Source: Selaginella moellendorffii (Eukaryota; Streptophyta; Lycopodiopsida; Selaginellales; Selaginellaceae). From it: 64,000 nucleotides of DNA. The position numbers and the translations under genes were made by a program. The first letter of the stretch is position 1. Each line of letters begins with the position of its first letter. The DNA is taken from positions 802,310-866,309 of the forward strand of contig NW_003314316.1 in the NCBI RefSeq assembly GCF_000143415.4, given 5' to 3'. Shown piece after piece: positions 45,141-56,686 of this stretch. The notes beneath the pieces were generated by a model. That model saw only the letters and a list, made by a program, of their open reading frames with translations, did no database searches and had not been told where the DNA came from.

Positions 45141-46115
45141 AATTGTTCTTATTCTTACATAAAATATTTATGTTTTAACTGTCTCTACATAAGATATGCA
45201 AGTGTGAATAAAATCACACATAAACTATATGAATTAGGAGAAATTTATGTGTTATAAATTTACTTAAAACATATTTAAATTTTTTAAACTTAGAGTGTGA
45301 CGCATTAACTTAAATATAGGTGAGTAAATTGAAATAATTTGATACAACAAGAATTAGTTTTCTTAATAGTACTGTTGTTCCTCTTTAGTATTATTTATTA
45401 ATCCAATTGATAAAATGGAAGTATATTAGTCAAATAACTTGGCATAAGTACAAATGAAATCATAAACATGATATTAATTTATAAACACAAAATTAAATTG
45501 CATCAGATAGTAATCTCAGAATATGTGTGAACTTCAGAGGATTGAATAATATCATATATCGTAATCATTTCCCAACTCCCATTTATGGATGAGAAGCTAG
45601 AATAACTAAATATAATAGGAAGTGTTTAAATTTTTTTATAAATTGTAATTATATATAAAAATTATAATAACAACCATTATATCCAAATATAGTTTAGGGT
45701 ATATTCTATTAATCTGTGACAGTTATCAGTGATTCTACAATACTAAGGAAATAGAGTCAGAGGATTGGTGAGAAGTTTATAAAAGAATAAAAAGAAAACG
45801 TTGTTTGGTTTGAAGGGTGAAAGAGAAAGAGAAGGGCTGACGGGCCATCAAGCACGTCACCAGATTCTTTGAGCGCCGAGGGCTGAGGAAGGGCAGAGGC
45901 GCGCTTTTCTCCCACCGATCCGCCCTAGACAAATCTTTTAGCTCCAGCTGCGCGGTGCGCGCGGTCCTCTGCCGATCCAGGCGCCCTCGCGACCTCTTCG
46001 AGGATTGGAAGAAGCAATCGATCGTTCCAGCGGAGAAGCTGTGAGTGTTTTAGGTCTGTGGGCTTCATGCAAGCTCCTGGGTTTAGCAAAGCTCGTATTG
46101 GGAAAAGCTCTAGAA
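45141..46115. other. AT-rich spacer, then promoter and leader of the coiled-coil gene
   Basis: AT-rich to about 45780, then GC rises sharply. The leader upstream of 46116 may contain an intron, because an in-frame open stretch from 46005 lacks an ATG. No gene seen in the AT-rich part. Confidence 0.4.
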
Positions 46116-47221
46116 ATGTCGATGGTCGCGGCGATAGATAGGTTGATCCAAGATCGCAACATGGACAAAGATCCGGTCATCGCAGCGCCGCCGCCACGCT
46201 CGCCGCCTTACGGGCTGGTCAAGGAAAGAAGGTTCTACCAGGATGATATGGTCGGAAAGACGCTGAATGACAAGCAAGCTCTGGTGGCCGAAGGAAAATC
46301 GCCTGCTACTCCCGCTGCTGCTACTCCTCGCAAGCTTGGTACTCCTTCCGGCTATGGCGAAGATTTCTTCTTCGATGCTCCAGAGTCTCCATTCGCAGGT
46401 AAGTCTTTACTTCTTTGCTTTACTACTTGTTCTATCTCTACTCGTTTGAGATTTTCGTTCTTTCTTTTTGTTCTTCTACTTGGTGGTCGTTTGAGATTTT
46501 TTCCTTCGATTTTTCGCACTAGTGCTTATGTGATTTTTCTTACAGGCAGTGAGACGTCGTCCCAGTGTGACTACTCCGGAGTGGAGACCTCCACGACTCT
46601 GGCAGAGGCTACCGCGGACTCGGCGAAGCATCAGCAAGACATGGAAGAGCTCGAGCGATACAAGAAGGCGGAGGAAACGCTAGAGATTGTTCTCCAGAAG
46701 CTAGCAGACGGTGGTTTGGCGGTGCCACCGACGCTACTCGAGAGGAATGGAGGAGCGCTAGAAGTGGAGGACTTGGACATAGTCGGGCAGCTCCAGATAA
46801 AGAAGATGGTGGAGGCGGCGGTGGCGAGAGGGGCTGCCAAGGCCGAGTGCGAGGAGCAGCTCCAGGCGGAGCTGGAGAGCAAGAACACGGAGATCGAGAC
46901 CAAGAACCGCGAGGTGACGAGGCTGCGGGACAAAGTTCGATACAACGAGCTCCTCAACCGGGAGATTTCGCAGAGAAACCAGGAAGCCATCGGTAAGTTC
47001 GTTGTGTTAGATGGATCTCATATGCAAACTTCGTTCTTTCTCTTCTTTTTTTTTCGCTAGAAATGGCTCGAAGCAAGCGTAGAGCGAGGAAGAGGATGAT
47101 CCGGTGGGCCGTGGGCTCAGCCTCGGCGGCCATCGTGGGTGGCATCGGTGTAGCACTTGTGTACAAGTACTCGTCGTGGGAATTTTTGAGAGCTAGCAAG
47201 CCTGAGGCGACGTCTGAGTAA
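46116..47221 (+). CDS. Tail-anchored coiled-coil protein, unrecognised
   Basis: Three exons (46116-46398, 46546-46992, 47061-47221) give 296 residues. Residues 1-95 are Pro/Ala-rich and probably disordered, with SPPYGLVKERRFYQDDMVGK. About 110-245 is a long charged coiled coil (EELERYKKAEETLEIVLQKL, then a Glu/Lys-rich heptad region to EISQRNQEAI). A basic patch SKRRARKRM precedes one hydrophobic segment, WAVGSASAAIVGGIGVALVY, and a short lumenal tail ending EATSE. This is the layout of a C-terminally anchored membrane protein of the ER or an organelle outer membrane. Peroxisomal/mitochondrial division factors share the layout, but I see no specific match. Confidence 0.8.
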
Positions 47222-47774
47222 GAAGACAAGGAAAAACAAAGAGAAAAAAGAAAAACTAAACAATGGATAATAAGTCTTTGTTACGATGTCTCGTGTTTTT
47301 TTTTCCTGGATTTGTTGAAAGCTGCAAAACCATGTAACTTCAAGCAATATGCCAAGCTTCAATAACCTCTTTTAAGTTAAATAACAGAAAAAGTATATTA
47401 AACCAACCTCCCGTTTGATCTGCTTGGAGGAAGACTAGGTGTGGAAAGCTGTGCTGGACAGTCTAATGATGAATCTATCAAGCAGAAAACAAAAACTTTT
47501 CAGGTTCAGCTCCTTAAGGATAGAGCACTAGTCTACACTGGCTGGTTCCATCTCCTCCAACGCCCTATTTTGAGATTCTATGGAAAATTAGGGAAGGATA
47601 TGTTAACGACGCATGAAGGCATAAGCACTGTATATTTCGCTGGGAATCCCACAAAACAATGTCTTGTTCGTACGGAGTTTCATGTTTAAATTACAAAAAC
47701 CATGTAAAATTCAAGCAATATGTCTTTACATGATATGTTACACTGGTGCCAAGCCTCAAATTTTTTTTTGGCTT
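47222..47774. other. Spacer between convergent genes
   Basis: Holds the 3' flanks of the coiled-coil gene and ATG14. An 82-codon open frame at 47441-47689 has no recognisable domain and is not called. Confidence 0.45.
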
Positions 47775-49737
47775 TCACTTGGTTGCGTCCGTGATCATAG
47801 CTCTCGTCCACTGCTCGATGTCCTCGGCCTGCGATGGCGGTGGCAACAACGGAGTCTCGACCACGTCCCACTCGTCCCCTCCACTGTCAGAGAATTTTCT
47901 CGCTTCTCCGCCGATGCAAAAGAAGTCGCTCATTTCCATCCGGCTTTGGTTCCGCAATGCCTGGAGTTTGAGCTTTTGGAGAATTCAAACACATTACGAA
48001 GCTTTCAAACAAAGAAACTAAACAGTACCTTACCTCGTGAGAAGAGAAGTAGCTCTGGAGAAGCGAGCCGTCGGCTCTGGTGTTGCTGTTCATCAGCGCT
48101 GGCCTCGTGTTGCTCGGTCTGGAAACTCAATCCATGTCGGTTCAAGTTCTTGAATGAATGGAACGCGAGTGGGAGAGCCATTGTACCTTGTTTTGGATTC
48201 CTTCGACGAGAGCAAAGCGAGGAGCTCCATAAAGGTCTCAAATGTGGGCAGGGTGGATGGCATTGGCACTCCTAGCATTGCGTAGCCGTAGACACAGATG
48301 CACGAAACGCTCCGCTTCAAGAGCTTGACAGCTTGCCTCACGTCTCGATCGCTGTCGCTTTGAGTAGACTCGCTGCTGCCAAGCTTGAGAAATCTCGGTT
48401 TTTCGAGTGACAGAAAGCTCGATCCACTGCTACTGGCATGACTGTCTGACTTCCCGGACTTGTCCGCCTTTCCATCTGAAGATAGCTTTACCCGCTCTCC
48501 CTTTCGTGGGAGAAACAATGGATACTCCTCACTAGAAGTTTAAACACGACTAGTAAGTAAAATGGAGGATTTCTATAAACGATTACCTGCGGGAAACCGG
48601 AGAAGCGTCCCAGTATGATGTTCGTTCCCAGATTCTAGACGAAGAGGCCTAAGTAAAAATAAACTTGTGTCATCCGAAGAGAAGAGTTTCTCTTTACCGC
48701 AAATGCAGCGTTATGGAGCATTGGAGTCATCAAGTAACGTCCTGTTTGGTAGACAAGCTGCACCATATACCCCAGAGAGGCAGAAAGATCTTCTGTGCTC
48801 ACAGAATGAGGATCGTCTCTGACTGGCAAACATGCTCCACAGACACGAAGAAGTTGCCTCTCCTTTGATCCCCGAGGCTTGTCTGAATCCCCCTATATCC
48901 GTCCATTAGGCTCCACATAAAGCTTGAAAGTGTTTATACGAGAATAAAAATGACTCACTTGCAAGTAATGCAGAGGGAAAACTTTCGTCAGGTGCCGGAA
49001 CACATGCCTTCGAGCTAGATTCACTTCTGTCAACAGAGCTGTCTGAGAAGAAAATGTAAGAAAATAAGAAGAGAAAATCGCTGAGATCATACCAGCTTCG
49101 CAATATGTGCACGCATAAGATCAGGATAGAAGACTTCAAACAGCTCCTGTTGTATTCTGTTCAACTAGAAAACCGTGAAGAACAGAGTTAGCCACATTTC
49201 TGACTCTTTCAGGGAGAAAATGCACCTGGCTAGAAACAGTGTCCAAATATTTCCTGCGTGCTTCGTATTCACTTTTTCTTTTCTCAGCTTTCAGCTTGCC
49301 TGGAAAAGCACGAGTCAGAAAAGAAACACCGAAAAAACTTCATTGATTTCTTACTCTGGACTAAGAGTTTCTCATTCTTGTGACTGGAACTCTGCAGCTT
49401 AGTTTTTAATTCCAAGCGTTCGATGCTCAGATGCCGCTGAGCATCGGCCTCTCTCTAGAAAAAATTTCAAACGCTTAGAACATGGAAAAGAAGAAAAAAC
49501 TGCCAGCAAAAGAGAACCTTGGCTCTCAGCTCCGCATCCATGCGATTGCGAAGAGCATCGCGTTCGTGGGTCAATCTCCTCACAATCTTATATTTCTCGG
49601 CGAGCCTGTCCAGAGAATAAGAAAGAAAATCACGCGACGCGTCGAGCAAGCACTCACCGGAGATTGACGCAAGAGACGCACACCGCCGGCTGATTCGCGG
49701 CCTCACACACGCCGCAGGAGCAGCCGCGTCGCGCCAT
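47775..49737 (-). CDS. ATG14: ATG14-like subunit of the autophagy PI3-kinase complex
   Basis: ATG14 targets the class III phosphatidylinositol 3-kinase complex to sites of autophagosome formation. The true start is ATG 49737, giving MARRGCSCGVCEAAN followed by VCVSCVNLRLAEKYK, the N-terminal Cys cluster (Cys6, 8, 11, 20, 23) typical of ATG14 proteins. First exons are 49737-49658 and 49605-49518. The remaining exons to the stop at 47775 are joined from conserved pieces: a coiled coil (KAEKRKSEYEARRKYLDTV), QQELFEVFYPDLMRAHI, DPHSVSTEDLSASLGYMVQL, SRIWERTSYWDASPVSR, YPLFLPRK and a C-terminal EWDVVETPLLPPPSQAEDIE with QWTRAMITDATK. These match the Arabidopsis ATG14 pattern through to the end. 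Middle exon edges are not all fixed. Confidence 0.88.
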
Positions 49738-49853
49738 CGCCCACAGCTCGAACGCATCAAACCCTAAGACCCTGTTTTAGGGCTCCCACTTTTAGGGCAA
49801 AAGCGAATAGTTGGGTATATTCTACCAGATATGAAAACCATAGGCGGGACGAT

Positions 49854-52800
49854 TTATTTCTTAGCAAGGTAGTAGAGCTCTACATAGTCAAGCGCGGGCC
49901 GATTCCATGACCAATCTTGCTCCATTACCTTCTGGCACAACGAATGAAACCAATCTCGCGCGTCATACCAAGCGGACAATGCCCTGTGGAGAAAAATCAT
50001 CAAAGCCAATTCACTTCTTCGAATTTTTCTTGCTTGCACGTACCTGTTCAATGCATAGTCCACTCCTGCTGCGTCCGTGCCTTCGAAGCTAAAGCCATTT
50101 GGTTCCAGCCCTTGCGACTGTGCTCGATCTTTGTCATGGTCGGCATCAAACACCGTGTCGTTCAATCCTGGCAAAGAATATCGAAACGCTTCTTCTGGAG
50201 AGATCGCGATTCATACCTCCAGTCTTTCGAACAACGGGAATGGCACCGTATCGCATTGCCGTTAGTTGAGTCAAGCCGCAAGGCTCAAAGATGGATGGAA
50301 CTAAGATGAAGTCTGCACCAGCATATATCTGCAAAACGTCCAGTTTAGCTACTCGGAGCTTTGATCAGATTGCGCCTTACCAAGTGAGATAATGGTTCAT
50401 CGTATGTGAGACACAACCGTGCCATGTCGTTGTGAAAGTTCTTAAGCTGATGCGAGAGATTCACAAAGTCGTTTTGTACTCGAGGATCCGGAGCAGATCC
50501 CAGAAGGACCACCTACGAGAAAAACGATATTCATATATCACGGCTGGAATCAACAAACCTGTCCACCGCGCTCCAGAGTTCGCCATATCGCATGCTTGAT
50601 AAGGTGAATTCCTTTTTGCGCTGTTAGCCGGGTGATGATGCCGACTAAAGGTTTATCCACTTGCTGCAAACCAAGCCTGTGCTGGAGCTCACTTTTAGCA
50701 GCTCTTTTGCCTTCCACAACTTGCTCTGCTGTGTAAGAAACCTGTAAAGTAGTGTTAAATACGCAGCTCAAACCGTCACTTGAAAAGAAAATCATACGGG
50801 AATGTAAGGATCGTCAAACGGGTCCCAAATATCCAAGTCGATTCCGTTCCTGATGCCATGAAACTTTCCACGATGAGGGGCAATTGCTGGACTCCCAGAA
50901 ACTTCTTGTGCATAGCTATGTGAGACCTGCAAATTTGTTACGTTCATTCAAAGGCTTTTATGAACTCAGTAAGCTTACCGTGGTTGCCATGTTTGAACTT
51001 GCCATTGCCTTTCCCACCTGGGCAATTCCAAACTCTAAATTATGTATGGTAAACACAATTCGCGCGTTGGACAAAGCATAGTGCTTGTAGCTTTCTTGAA
51101 ACAGCCAGGCTACCGGCGCAGTCGACCAATCGTGACAATGAATAATATCCTGGGAAGCAGAGCTTATAAAGATTATAAAAAAAGAACGGCTTAGAAACTT
51201 ACAGGACGTCTTCCACTTCGCAAAAGAAACTCCAGTGCTGCATTGCAGAAAAAACCAAAGCGATGTCCATCATCTCTGCGACCATATATACAGCCAGCCC
51301 AAAAGAAGCTGCAAAAAGAAAACACTACGTGAGTGGAATATATATTAAGCATACCCGTTCTGCGGTTCAATGAAATGTACGTTTAGGCCTTCTACTTTCC
51401 CATTCCAAACGCGAATGGTGGTTCCTCCCCAGCCAAACGACTCTTTCTCTTGAAGTTCCTCGACCTGCCATTTGTTACGTGGTTAGATCCGACAGAGATA
51501 CTACTCGCAACAAAACCGTTGTTTACGTGATTGTATTTCAGGCAGTCATACTTCGGAAGGATAATCTCCACGTTATGGCCCAGTTCTTGTACAGCACGTG
51601 AAAGACTCGTGACAACATCACCTAGACCACCCACCTGTAAAAGATGGCTCCTTAGGACCATCCCGAGAACAGGCATGAGGTAAGACAAAATGTTAACGGG
51701 ACAAGAGAAATACCTTTGCAATAGGAGCCATTTCGACGGAAATATGAACAATGCTCATAGGTGGCTCCTTGCCAATCCCGCCATGAACTGGGATGTGATA
51801 GTCAAAACCACCGCGATTGTCATAAGTTCCTCCATTGTCATCCCCTCTTTCAGAAAACACGCAGTCCATTATGTAAGCATCGACTGGGACTTCAACTGCA
51901 CAGAACAACGAATTAGATATACACGATAATAGAGAAGATGAGAGACTATACCTGTTGCCTTGAGGTGGGTAGTGCTTGGAACCTCTTTCATTCTTACCGG
52001 TGGGAAAGGGCTTAGTTGATGTGTCCAGCGGTTGAAAGAATGCCTCAACCATACCTCAGGCTTCCCGCTTAGAACAGTGTTCTGTGGATTATAAAGCACT
52101 GAGACAGGTTCTCCGGCGTTCACTTCCATTGGATCCGTGTAATAAACGTGAGACTGCGACTGCAAAAATGCTTGTTTCGTCTTTTGTTTCATCTCCTCTT
52201 TCTTCTGTGCTTTGTACAGTTTCTACAGAACACACACAAGTTATAAAGTTATGGAACAAAAATACAGTAATACCAACCTTTTTACGTGCAGCCTCTTCTC
52301 TTTCCTGCCGCTGCTTTCGGATCTCAGAATACACCTGCTCTTCAACATCTGCCCAATACAACTCCTCAGCAACGGGTTCGGGAACAGCCATGTGGAAATC
52401 CTGGTAGTCATTGTTGTCATAAGTTGATGCTTTCTCCGGTGGCCCGTCTGCAAACACCCAATTGAGCATGAACGCTGCCTTGGGAACAGAAACTGCAAAG
52501 AAAAAGGAAGAAAACTTCGTCAGTCGTCGATGTAAAAATAATTACTAGACTCGCACCTTCAACTGACCACCAGTCTCCGCTCCTCGACGAAGAGGGCACA
52601 AGCTTTTCGACCACAGAGACAGCGTCTTGCCAATTGTTGTAGCCTCCGTGTATCCAGATTTCTGTGCTTCGGGCAAGTGATCGAGAGGAACGATTGTAGA
52701 AGAGCTTCACTGTCTCCCCTGCTTTGAAACTCGTAGGCTCTGCGTCCCAAAGTCCCGGCACACTGGGCAATGCTTGTTGTAATACCATCCTGGCTCGTTC

Positions 52801-54335
52801 TCTCCGTTGAGCAACGATCCTTTTGGCCTCGTCTCTATCCGCTTTCTCCGCAGCTCGTTGCTCTGCCAGCTTACGAGCCTCTGCGGCAGCTCGGTCTTTT
52901 TCTGCTTGTTCTTGCGCAAGCCTTTCAGCTTCTTTCCTCTTCTCCAGCACCAAGAAGTTCTCAAACTCGCGTTGATCCATGCCGTCGTCCACGAGAACGA
53001 AGAAGTCCTTTGTGTCGTTGTTCTCGTAGACATTTCCGTTGAAGAACACGAAGTCCATTCGATATGCTTCTTTGGGAACGTCCATTTTACAGGCCCACCA
53101 ATCTCCACCAAGTTCACTTTTTTCCAACTTTAATGTGAATGGTTGCCATCGCCAGCCATTAAACGACCCCATAATCTGCACACTGTCCTCGCTTGCTAGC
53201 ACCGTTATGCTCCGGTTGAAGTAGATTTCGACCTCAGCACCAGCCTCAACTTTCTGCGGGTAGTAAAATATTTTGCTCATCGTAAAAGCACTGGCATCAG
53301 CTAGTTTGGCTATCTCCCGCTTCCTGGCTGCTTCTTTCGCAATCCTTTCCCTCTCCTTGGCTAGAGCGAGCTCAATTTCCCTTTTCTTAGCCTCCTGTTC
53401 GAGCTTCTTTTTTTTCTCTGCCTGTTGTTTGGCTAGAATCTGTTCCAGCTCCCGTCGTCTAGCAGCAGTGGCTTCTTGGTCTGCTCTTTTCCTACTCTCC
53501 GCCTCGGCTATCTCCTCCTCTGTTCTCCTTCTTTTCTCTGTTTCCTTTTTGATCTCCTTGATCTTCAACGCATAGTCGCTTGCATTAGCCTCCGTGACAT
53601 CGTCCTTGTCTTTCACCTCCGAAACTTTGACAGTAGAGTTATCACCACCAGAGTCGTCCTCCTGCCGATCAGCAGCTTCCGTTTTTCCTTTCAGCCGACC
53701 CGAACCAAACCTTTCAACCTCTTCTTCTATCCTCTGCTTTGCAACCACGTAATCAACTTCCTGGTGCGCCGAGATGGAGGCCGATTGAGAGCGCATCTTC
53801 TCTAGAACCTGGTCCTGCTCTCCATTCTCTGCCACAGTTGGTTCTACCACTACTTTCTCCGTCCCAGCCGTCTCTGTTTCCTCGTCATTGCTGGTTTCTC
53901 GACCAGCCTTGGCCGTCTTTACCTCGAAACTAGTAGCTTCAGAGACATCGTCCGGTTTGGACGTCTTCTTCTCTTTGAGCTTTTGCTGGAAGCCTTTCTG
54001 TCGTTCACCTGTGCCAAAAGAAAAGAAAAAAAACAGAAGAAAGAACATCACAATGTAGTAAAGTAATGCATCGTACCTGCGCATACAATTGTCTTGAAAT
54101 TCCTGCGCGACGATCTTCTTTCCCGTCGACACTGGAAGAATACCAGACAATGTGTCAAGCAGTAGATCGATCAGGAGCATTTCCATCGAAATTCATCCCA
54201 AAACTAGCTAGAATTGTCCAGATCCACGAGACTCACCCAGATTAAGAAGCGCTCATTGCTAGATCCAAGCCCTCCCGCCGATGAAACCTTCCACGCCGCG
54301 GCCGACGCCGCCACGAGCGACGCCGCGGTTGCCAT
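49854..54335 (-). CDS. SSIII: Starch synthase III, plastidial
   Basis: Elongates amylopectin chains from ADP-glucose. The first exons (54335-54237, 54131-54077, 54008-52557) encode a transit peptide starting [15 protein letters not shown], then a charged Glu/Lys-rich linker and coiled coil. Starch-binding modules (CBM53 type) follow, marked by [11 protein letters not shown] with [20 protein letters not shown] with YNNWQD, and [10 protein letters not shown] with SFNRWTHQL. The GT5 catalytic domain has [20 protein letters not shown] (KxGGL ADP-glucose loop), [51 protein letters not shown] and [11 protein letters not shown]. Total length is roughly 1000-1100 residues. The long open frame starting at 54186 is a different frame from the spliced transit peptide. 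The stop at 49854 is only 116 bp upstream of the ATG14 start. Confidence 0.95.
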
Positions 54336-54414
54336 GGCTCACCGCAGCTCCACCGCGAAGAAAACCTAGCAATAATCACACTGGCTTCTTCCACTCCATA
54401 GCTCCGCGCCGTAC

Positions 54415-54420
54415 CACGTG
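54415..54420 (-). promoter_or_regulatory. G-box CACGTG upstream of starch synthase III
   Basis: CACGTG core 80 bp upstream of the SSIII ATG. G-boxes are common in light- and sugar-responsive plant promoters. Role inferred. Confidence 0.35.
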
Positions 54421-54519
54421 TTTCGTGGTGGCCACACAAAAATGTGGCTACTACATTTTAGGGCTATCCGTCAAAACTGTACGGCATATATAATTAATCT
54501 GGATAAACACGAGCAAAAA

Positions 54520-54985
54520 CTTTACATTGTATCCTATCGAGCACAAAGAACGTCTTCGTAAAACTTACATTTCATGACAATCCATGCGCTTCCAGATTCG
54601 CGATTCTTTCCATCATTTTCTTGACGAGTCCATTCCTCAAGGCCAGGTGCATGACAAATCAGGTTAACTAATCTTGGCAAGTGCCGAGTTTGGGTATCTG
54701 ACCACTTCAAGTTGCCAGATGGAATGCCACAATGCGACATCAAGGTGACGCTGCAGGTTCTGGTTTGCGAGATCGCGAAATAATGTGTGTTCAGCATCTA
54801 TCAGAAGATCTCCAGCTAGTCCCAAGGATGCCTTTCGTGTCCTTCAACTCGCAACTACCAAAAGAAGCTCTTTCAGGCTGTGCTCTAATGTGGCCTATGC
54901 TCGAGCAGGAAAGTTGCATGAGGCCAAACGGTTGCTTGATGAGATGCAACGAGATCTATTTGCGTATAATGTGAACATATGCTGA
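54520..54985 (+). pseudogene. Left arm of an inverted duplication, ending in a PPR fragment
   Basis: 54520-54910 is similar, in reverse complement, to about 59590-60060. The end of the arm encodes a clear PPR piece, AYARAGKLHEAKRLLDEMQ, without a start or further repeats. The arm has no intact gene. Confidence 0.65.
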
Positions 54986-55332
54986 AGTCCATGCTTGATG
55001 GGAAGCTCAAGAATGGGCTTCTAGATATGGTCAGAATGGAAGGGTCACCTCTAGAACAAGTTGTACCTTACATATGGTGTGGAAAACGCGTTCATTTTTG
55101 TCACATGCACGCCTGATCTTATCACCGTACTGCTTCTGCTGGCATGTCACTCTCAGGTCCAGCTCCAGCTCTGGAGACAAAGACAACAAGTCACAGGTCG
55201 TAGCATTTCATGTTTATGGCATAGGAATAGGACATGAATAATCTATTATCCTGAACACTGTTCCTTTTGTCCTCGAATGCAAGGCATAGCTTTGGAACTA
55301 TGGGGCCTCATGACCTAATGTTTGTATCCATC
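54986..55332. other. Spacer without recognisable gene
   Basis: No supported coding sequence. Flanked by pseudogene fragments on both sides. Confidence 0.35.
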
Positions 55333-55966
55333 TAGTGCGTGGAAAACGTGCTCAAGATCGGTATTAGAATAAATAGAGCTGGCATTTGCTAAGGAAATTA
55401 AACGTCCCATTTGAGTCGAGCCGCTTAACTTAGCATTCGCACCTATGGGTTTCCTTAGTAGTGCTGCTTATGCTGGCAGTAAGTATAGGAAGGAGCTAAG
55501 CACTATCACATACTAAGCTTCACCTTTAGCTTCATTTCATTTGGTTACACTGTTTTGGTGTGCTGGGGAAAAGTCTCCACTTTCTACCATCTATTCAGGT
55601 GCTATGGTGGATGCCATTCAGGTCCAGAGCGTCGAGGGCCTGCGGTCTTTCCACGGGACAAATAGCTGCAATGGATGTTCTCCCATCGATCCGCCTCATA
55701 AACTTGGAGGAACTTGCTATCCAACTTTGTTGAGTTTTTGCTGATGTCACTCTATTGTTCCAGCAGATCAATCTTCGCTAAAGATATCTGGATAAGCTGG
55801 ATGGAGCTCGGCAACCAATCCTTGGCTACATCTCTATAAAGAATACTCCCGACGGCAAGACCACAACATTTGGCTATACAGAAACAAAGGAGGGCTTTTG
55901 GGCACTAGTACATATATGAGAGGCAATGGAGTCTACTTCCAGGACCCATTACCATCACCACCACTT
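55333..55966 (+). pseudogene. Broken duplicate of the secreted jacalin-like lectin gene
   Basis: Matches 56578-57370 from the upstream TGCGTGGAAAACGTGCTCAA through the hinge. Recognisable: CAGEKSPL, SGAMVDAIQVQSVEGLR, NSCNGCSPIDPPHKLGG, then a disrupted second half ending in the start of the Pro-rich hinge. About 60 bp coding for LYGGTRWAEKFDDG is deleted, and stops follow. Not functional. Confidence 0.85.
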
Positions 55967-55974
55967 TCTCTTCC

Positions 55975-56125
55975 GTGCCTCCGGAGGACTTCGTGCAACC
56001 GCAGCGGGATTCAAAGGCTACGCGGCTGGAATGTGTCCGGCTCCAGTGACCAAGAAACTGGACAACAGAGTTCGCCAGTTCATGCGGCACAGGCAAAAAC
56101 TAATCTTGCTCTTCCAGTGAAGGAG
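55975..56125 (+). pseudogene. Fragment of MSRA5 last exon
   Basis: Encodes [20 protein letters not shown] followed by [17 protein letters not shown] and a stop. This matches the last exon of the intact MSRA5-type gene (58022-57822), but lies on the opposite strand and is joined directly to the jacalin pseudogene. Confidence 0.9.
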
Positions 56126-56149
56126 CGATCGTCGCGAGACAATGTCATT

Positions 56150-56232
56150 TCAAAGGCTGCTACAGGGTTTATTGAGAACAAGTATGGAATTCGTCAGTCT
56201 ATCATTTTTAATCCCTTCAACATGGACTGGGA
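56150..56232 (+). pseudogene. Fragment of EGY3 exon 5
   Basis: GGCTGCTACAGGGTTTATTG...GAACAAGTATGG...TTTTTAATCCC...CATGGACTGG parallels EGY3 exon 5 at 31761-31843, with frame lost. It is embedded in MSRA5-derived 3' flank, because TCGATCTCCCAGTGACAATG next to it matches sequence below the MSRA5 stop. Confidence 0.85.
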
Positions 56233-56686
56233 GATAATCTCGATCTCCCAGTGACAATGGTAGAGAAACGAATTCATTCTCCACGGAAGAGCAAATGTAA
56301 ATTCTTTGCTTGTGTTTATCCAGATCAATTATATCTGCCATACAAATTTAAATAAAATGTATATTTTTGCTGTACAGTATTGAAGAGTAAAAAGGAAGTC
56401 AGGGTTTCATTCATTCATATACCGTTTACATGGTATACAAGAAGCATGGGACCAGGGAATGAATGAGACTTAAATCCCTCGGTCTCATGCTTCTTGGGAC
56501 GTAAATAGAATATGAATAAATATGAAATAAGTGATTGTCTAACTGTTAAGTAAATAAGAGAATATTCCAAGAATATTTTAGTGCGTGGAAAACGTGCTCA
56601 AGATCGAAGTTGAGCCAGGCACTAGAATAAATAGAGCTGGCATTTGCAAAGGAGAACATCCCATTTGTGCAGCAAGTCGAGCGAGC
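56233..56686. other. Spacer and promoter of the lectin gene
   Basis: Starts with MSRA5-derived 3' flank (to about 56300), then AT-rich sequence. The last 100 bp is duplicated at 55333 and probably forms the promoter or leader of the lectin gene. Confidence 0.4.

Noticed and set aside
47441-47689. 82-codon open frame between the coiled-coil gene and ATG14
   Set aside because: No family resemblance, no intron structure and no clear promoter. Too weak to call a gene.
52417-54186. Single 589-codon frame starting MEMLLIDLL as the SSIII N-terminus
   Set aside because: Its first 60 codons run through two introns. The spliced model from ATG 54335 gives a proper transit peptide and joins the same long exon in frame.
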